Below, in pieces: positions 60,441 through 64,000 of a stretch of DNA of 64,000 nt (within the stretch, counting starts at the first letter, position 1; the number at the start of each line of letters is the position of its first letter). The DNA lies in the NCBI GenBank assembly GCA_047974565.1, contig JBKECN010000086.1, positions 3,639-67,638 of the forward strand, in the 5' to 3' direction. The notes beneath the pieces were generated by a model that was not told the DNA's origin, did no database searches, and saw only the letters and a program-made list of their open reading frames with translations. The translations under genes were made by a program, and so were the position numbers. This DNA comes from JBDIAG01 sp047974565 (lineage in GTDB: Bacteria; Actinomycetota; Actinomycetes; Actinomycetales; CAWJMD01).

Positions 60441-60480
60441 GGCATGCCGAAGTCGTGACATGTGACGACTTCGGCATGCC
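60441..60480. repeat. 40-bp near-perfect palindrome related to the terminal array
   Basis: GGCATGCCGAAGTCGT (60441-60456) and ACGACTTCGGCATGCC (60465-60480) are 16-bp perfect arms around GACATGTG. The same arm sequence opens each unit of the array at 62894, and a half copy is at 61790-61811. Lies in the 300-bp gap between AKR 2 and the GreA-like gene, which has no other feature. Confidence 0.8.
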
Positions 60481-60585
60481 GTTGCCCGTCGGCACGAGCT
60501 TGCCGCGTGGCAGGCAGCGCCTCGGCGTCCTGGCCCGTTCTTCGCGTTAGCCTGGCGGCTCCGCACAGCACCAAGGATGTGACAC

Positions 60586-61053
60586 ATGACCTCCACCACG
60601 ATGGACGCGACCGCGAAGCAGCGGGTCAAGGCCGCCTTGCTCGCCCAGCTCCGGACCGGCATTTCCTCGACAGAGCACACAGTGCGCTCGGAGCAGGCTG
60701 CCAGTGATCCCGTTCCCGACGAGAGCTACTCCGTGGACGACCAGTCCCAGGCGTATGAGGCGGGCGATCTCACCGCTCTGTTCGAGCGCGAGGCAGCCGG
60801 CCAGCAGGACGAGCTCGAACGAGTGGAGGCGCTCGACTTCGCTCTCACCGAGCGGGTGGGCCCCGGCGCCATCGTCGGCTTCGGTGGCGCTCGGTACGTC
60901 GTCGCTGCGGTGAGCGCGCCATTCGACAGCGACGGCGTCAGCTATCAGGGAATCTCCACGGACGCACCGATCTACCAGGCCATTGCGGGGCTGGGCGTCT
61001 CCGACCGCTTCACCTTCCGCGACCGGGAACACTCCATCGACTTCCTCGCCTGA
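60586..61053 (+). CDS. GreA-like transcription factor fold protein
   Basis: 155 aa. N-terminal helical hairpin (acidic, QAYEAGDLTALFEREAAGQQ) and C-terminal FKBP-like part VGPGAIVGFGGARYVVAAVS ... DAPIYQAIAGLGVSDRFTFR. Resembles GreA/Rnk-type RNA-polymerase-binding proteins, but the conserved acidic tip is not obvious. Not the housekeeping greA. Confidence 0.6.
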   Translation: MTSTTMDATAKQRVKAALLAQLRTGISSTEHTVRSEQAASDPVPDESYSVDDQSQAYEAGDLTALFEREAAGQQDELERVEALDFALTERVGPGAIVGFGGARYVVAAVSAPFDSDGVSYQGISTDAPIYQAIAGLGVSDRFTFRDREHSIDFLA

Positions 61054-61134
61054 ACTCGAGGGCTTTTGCCATTGGCCGTGCGTGCATTCACGGTCGATCA
61101 GGGCTGCAGGATCGGTACGCGGATCCTGTGCGGG

Positions 61135-61704
61135 TCATCGCGGCTCAGGCAGGTGGGGCCTGGGATCGGTGCCGAGCCGGGCGTGCAGGTGCTCGTCATG
61201 GCGCAGTCCGTCGTTGTACCGGAAGCCTTCGCGCAGAGTGCCTTCCAGGAGGAACCCGCACCGCATCGCCAGCCGGCAGGAGGCTGGATTGCCAACCGCG
61301 TGAAAGAGCTGGATGCGGTGCACGCCCAACTCCCGGAAGGCGTACCCGGTAGCTGCCTCGACGCTGGCCGCCGCGATGCCTCGTCTGCGGGCTCGCGGCA
61401 CCAGCCAGTATCCGATCTCGGCATCCCCGGCGGCCCGGTCGATGTGGAACAGCGACACCTGCCCGATCAGGAAACCGTCATGATCCCGAATGACCCAGGA
61501 GCAGTGCTCCAGGCTCCACTGCATCCGCTGCTCGATCCAGGCATCGGCGCGCTCACGCATGCTCACTGAATCCGGCCGGTGCGGACTCCATTGGGAGATC
61601 TCGGGATCGTCGAGGGCGGACATCACGTCGGCCAGGTCGGATGGTCCGGGCACGTTCAGGCGGAAGGTGCCCACGCGCAATTCGACCGGCATCGGTACTT
61701 CCAT
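61135..61704 (-). CDS. GNAT N-acetyltransferase (RimJ/RimL-like)
   Basis: 189 aa. AEIGYWLVPRARRRGIAAAS is the acetyl-CoA motif A and VHRIQLFHAVGNPASCRLAM plus GFLLEGTLREGFRYNDGLRH is the RimJ/RimL ending. Substrate may be a protein N-terminus or antibiotic. Confidence 0.9.
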   Translation of the reverse strand: MEVPMPVELRVGTFRLNVPGPSDLADVMSALDDPEISQWSPHRPDSVSMRERADAWIEQRMQWSLEHCSWVIRDHDGFLIGQVSLFHIDRAAGDAEIGYWLVPRARRRGIAAASVEAATGYAFRELGVHRIQLFHAVGNPASCRLAMRCGFLLEGTLREGFRYNDGLRHDEHLHARLGTDPRPHLPEPR

Positions 61705-61850
61705 GGGCGGGAGCCTACGAGTGTGCGTCTGCGTGTGCCCGCGAGTTTGCGCCAGTGCGCAGCTGGAGTCCCCTGTCTGTCGTCGTCGTTTGTGACGACT
61801 TTGGCATGCCGACGTTGGGCGCCCGCTTACGCGTTGTCGGGCCTCAGCTG

Positions 61851-62843
61851 TCAGAGCCTTGAGGCGTTGAGAGCACGGCGGAGTTGGCCCATGAAGTCGG
61901 CCTCGTTGAGGCGTAGGCCGAGCAGCGGGATGCGCAGCACCCGGTCAGCGCCCAGCGTGAGTTCATTCTGTCGAAGCGCGTCGAAAACGGGGTTGAGACC
62001 AAGATTGTGGTGGCCGCCGTCGACCTCGACGACCAGCCGTGCCGCCTCGAAGTACACGTCGAGGTAGACCCGACCGTTCGGTCCGTGACGTACCTGCTGC
62101 CGGGTGGGCGCGGGCAGCCGGTGCCGACGGCACAGTTTGGCGAAGTCGAGCTCGCCGAGTGAGTGTGCGCCTTCGCAGAGGTCCTGGACGACCGACTCGA
62201 TAACAGCGCGCCGGTGGCTGCGGCTGACCTGGCGCCAGGCGTCCAGCAGGTGTGGTGCGTGAAGGAGTCGTTGCTGGACCGACAGGCAGAGCAGCAGGGC
62301 GGCCTGACGGTCGCTGACCGCACGCTGCGCGGCCCGGATCGCGGCCCACGCGGGCGCCACTCGCGGGATCCCAGCACCCGATAGCGGTGGAACTGCGGCC
62401 GTGCGGCGCAGCCGAACGCCAACGACCTGGTGGCAACGATTGTTCTTCGGCAGACACACATCGATGCTTGCGAGCTCGAAACCAGTCATCCCCGCTGCGA
62501 CGAGGCTGGCGGCCCCGTCGAGGACCGCGCCGGCCCCGCATTCCCAGGTCGCCCTCCACAGCAGACCTCTGCCTTGGGGTTCGCCGGCCCCGATCACCAG
62601 CGTGTGCCAGCCGGCGCGAGCCCAACGACCGGCCCGGATCTCGGTGCGCACGTCGTCGTGGGTGATCCCAACGGCCCGCAGGTCTCGCCGGTGCACGACC
62701 CCGTCATGCTCGGCAGCGATGGCCTGGGCCAATGCCGCTCGGGTCTGCCGGTTCACCGGCACAGCACACCCCGGCCACAGCGCCTCGTGCCACCCGCCCT
62801 CGGCAATCTGTGGATAACTCTCGGTTCCGCCCCGGACTGTCAC
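61851..62843 (-). CDS. AbiEi-like HTH plus DUF559 endonuclease-like protein
   Basis: 330 aa. N-terminal VVHRRDLRAVGITHDDVRTE and AGRWARAGWHTLVIG is the AbiEi/type IV antitoxin-like winged helix. The C-terminal YLDVYFEAARLVVEVDGGHH has the D...E-V-D pattern of DUF559/Vsr-type nucleases. Such proteins are numerous in actinobacteria, with unknown function. Its start faces the tandem array 51 bp away. Confidence 0.82.
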   Translation of the reverse strand: MTVRGGTESYPQIAEGGWHEALWPGCAVPVNRQTRAALAQAIAAEHDGVVHRRDLRAVGITHDDVRTEIRAGRWARAGWHTLVIGAGEPQGRGLLWRATWECGAGAVLDGAASLVAAGMTGFELASIDVCLPKNNRCHQVVGVRLRRTAAVPPLSGAGIPRVAPAWAAIRAAQRAVSDRQAALLLCLSVQQRLLHAPHLLDAWRQVSRSHRRAVIESVVQDLCEGAHSLGELDFAKLCRRHRLPAPTRQQVRHGPNGRVYLDVYFEAARLVVEVDGGHHNLGLNPVFDALRQNELTLGADRVLRIPLLGLRLNEADFMGQLRRALNASRL

Positions 62844-62893
62844 GGGACATCGGAACTTCAGAGGACGCCGCTCACACCGGACGCCAACAACGG

Positions 62894-64000
62894 CATGCCG
62901 AAGTCGTCACATGTCACGACTTCGGCATACCCGAGCACCCGCTACGGGTGCCGGGCCGACTGGTCGTCAGCACGACGCCATCGGTCCCCGGCGCAGAACG
63001 CCTCTCTCCACCGAAGCTGACACTCGCCATGACGCCAGGACGCCGATGACTCCCTTGAGCATGCCGAGGTCGTCACATCTCGCGACTTCGGCATACTCCA
63101 GCACCCGCTACGGGTGCCGGGCCGACCGGTCCCCAGCACGACGCCATCGGTCCCCAGCGCAGAACGCCTTTCTCCACCGAAGCTGACACTCGTCACGACG
63201 CCTCGACGCCGATGACGCCCATGAGCATGCCGAGGTCGTCACATGTCGCGACTTCGGCATACCCCAGCACCCGCCACCGCCGCCAGCACACCTGATCGCC
63301 AGCACAAGGCCACCGGTCCCTGACGCAGACCGCCTGTCCCCACCGAAGCTGACACTCGCCACGACGCCAGGTCGTCGACGACCCCCACGGGCATGCCGAG
63401 GTCGCCACATGTACGACTTCGGCATACCCGAGCAGCCGCTACGGGTGCCGGGACGACTGGTCGCCAGCACGACGCCATCGGTCCCCGGCGCAGAGCGCCT
63501 ATCCCCATCGAAACTGACACTCGCTACGACGCCGAGGCGTCGATGACTCCCATGGGCATGCCGAGGTCGTCACATGTCGCGACTTCGGCATACTCCAGCA
63601 GCCGCTACGGGTGCCGGGACGACTGGTCGCCAGCACGACGCCATCGGTCCCTAGCGCAGAGCGCCTATCCCCACCGAAGCTGACACTCGCCACGACGCCG
63701 AGGCGTCGACGACTCCCATGAGCATGCCGGGGTCGTCACATGTCGCGACTTCGGCATACCCGGGCACCCGCGACGGGTGTCGGGACGACTGGTCGCCAGC
63801 ACGACGCCGTCGGTCCTCGGCGCAGATCGCCTATCCCCACCGAAGCTGACACTCGCCACGAGGGCAGGTCGTCGACGACCCCCATGGTCATGCCGGGGTC
63901 GTCACATGACGCGACTTCGGCATACCCCGGCAGCCGCTACGGGTGCCGGGACGACTGGTCGCCGGCACGACGCCATCGGGTCTCCGGCGCAGAACGCCTA
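62894..64000. repeat. Tandem array, 165-166-bp units, about 6.7 copies, continues past window
   Basis: Units start with CATGCCG at 62894, 63060, 63226, 63392, 63557, 63723 and 63889. Each has hairpin 1 (ATGCCGAAGTCGT / ACGACTTCGGCAT, perfect in unit 1), hairpin 2 (GCACCCG-CTA-CGGGTGC) and a conserved 3' part (CACCGAAGCTGACACTCGCC). The period is not a multiple of three, so the overlapping open frames are artefacts. The left arm drifts in order: GAAG in unit 1, GAGG in 2-5, GGGG in 6-7. 62844-62893 has nothing else. Confidence 0.9.

Noticed and set aside
62942..63859. Several similar 60-120-codon frames (MxSVSFGGDRRS...) in the terminal array
   Set aside because: The 165-166-bp period is not divisible by three, so the frames shift between units; they are by-products of the repeated DNA, with palindromes translated as MPKSxHVTTSAC.
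62894..64000. CRISPR array
   Set aside because: Whole 166-bp units are conserved, with no short repeat plus unique spacer pattern and no cas genes.

Overview
The window is a GC-rich actinobacterial chromosome segment. The gene family variants (DnaE of 1175 residues, HisDCB and HisH-PriA, an IF3 gene with a rare start codon, the infC-rpmI-rplT-tsnR string), the many GTG starts and the 4-bp stop/start overlaps all fit. Order dnaE ... ybaK ... hisDCB ... hisH-priA-sseB ... infC-rpmI-rplT-tsnR is a typical actinobacterial backbone; I cannot name the genus.

Layout. (1) 1-5.9 kb: the end of a class III lanthipeptide cluster, with a LanKC synthetase C-terminus, four precursor peptides (one with a GTG start that is easily missed), an ABC exporter and a prolyl-oligopeptidase-type leader peptidase. 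(2) 6.2-10.3 kb: dnaE and a four-helix membrane protein. (3) 10.3-27.9 kb: a polymorphic-toxin island. It opens with an RHS/YD-repeat protein lacking a secretion N-terminus. A dense array of toxin/immunity pairs follows, most with their own signal peptide, a variable linker, a conserved V-A-A-K junction (DNA GTTGCCGCAAA), sometimes a HINT autoprotease domain, then a unique C-terminal toxin and an overlapping immunity gene. Broken cassettes and mobile-element debris (XRE regulator, primase stub, Zn-ribbon gene with an internal UGA, transposase and integrase fragments) lie between them. One orphan cassette carries a 68-bp identical in-frame copy of the RHS toxin junction. (4) 28-34 kb: LON-like protein, ybaK, fetB-like permease, hisD-hisC-hisB. 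(5) 34-45 kb: accessory genes splitting the his genes, including a family-A DNA polymerase and a copper/DyP-peroxidase group (CopC, PCuAC, Tat-exported DyP). (6) 45.6-59 kb: hisH, priA, sseB, then a second accessory block (methyltransferase, aldo/keto reductase, FAD monooxygenase, MFS, ybdD-cstA), then infC-rpmI-rplT-tsnR. (7) 59-64 kb: aldo/keto reductase, GreA-like protein, acetyltransferase, AbiEi/DUF559-type protein, and a 166-bp-period tandem repeat array running off the end.

How the genes work together. In region 1 LanKC dehydrates and cyclises the four precursors, the ABC protein exports them and the peptidase trims the leader. In region 3 each toxin is paired with the small gene overlapping its stop codon; homology at the junctions would let new toxins be placed behind existing leaders or behind the RHS shell. 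Regions 4 and 6 together supply five histidine biosynthesis steps. Region 5 suggests periplasmic copper handling plus a secreted haem peroxidase. I noticed no rRNA, tRNA or CRISPR array.
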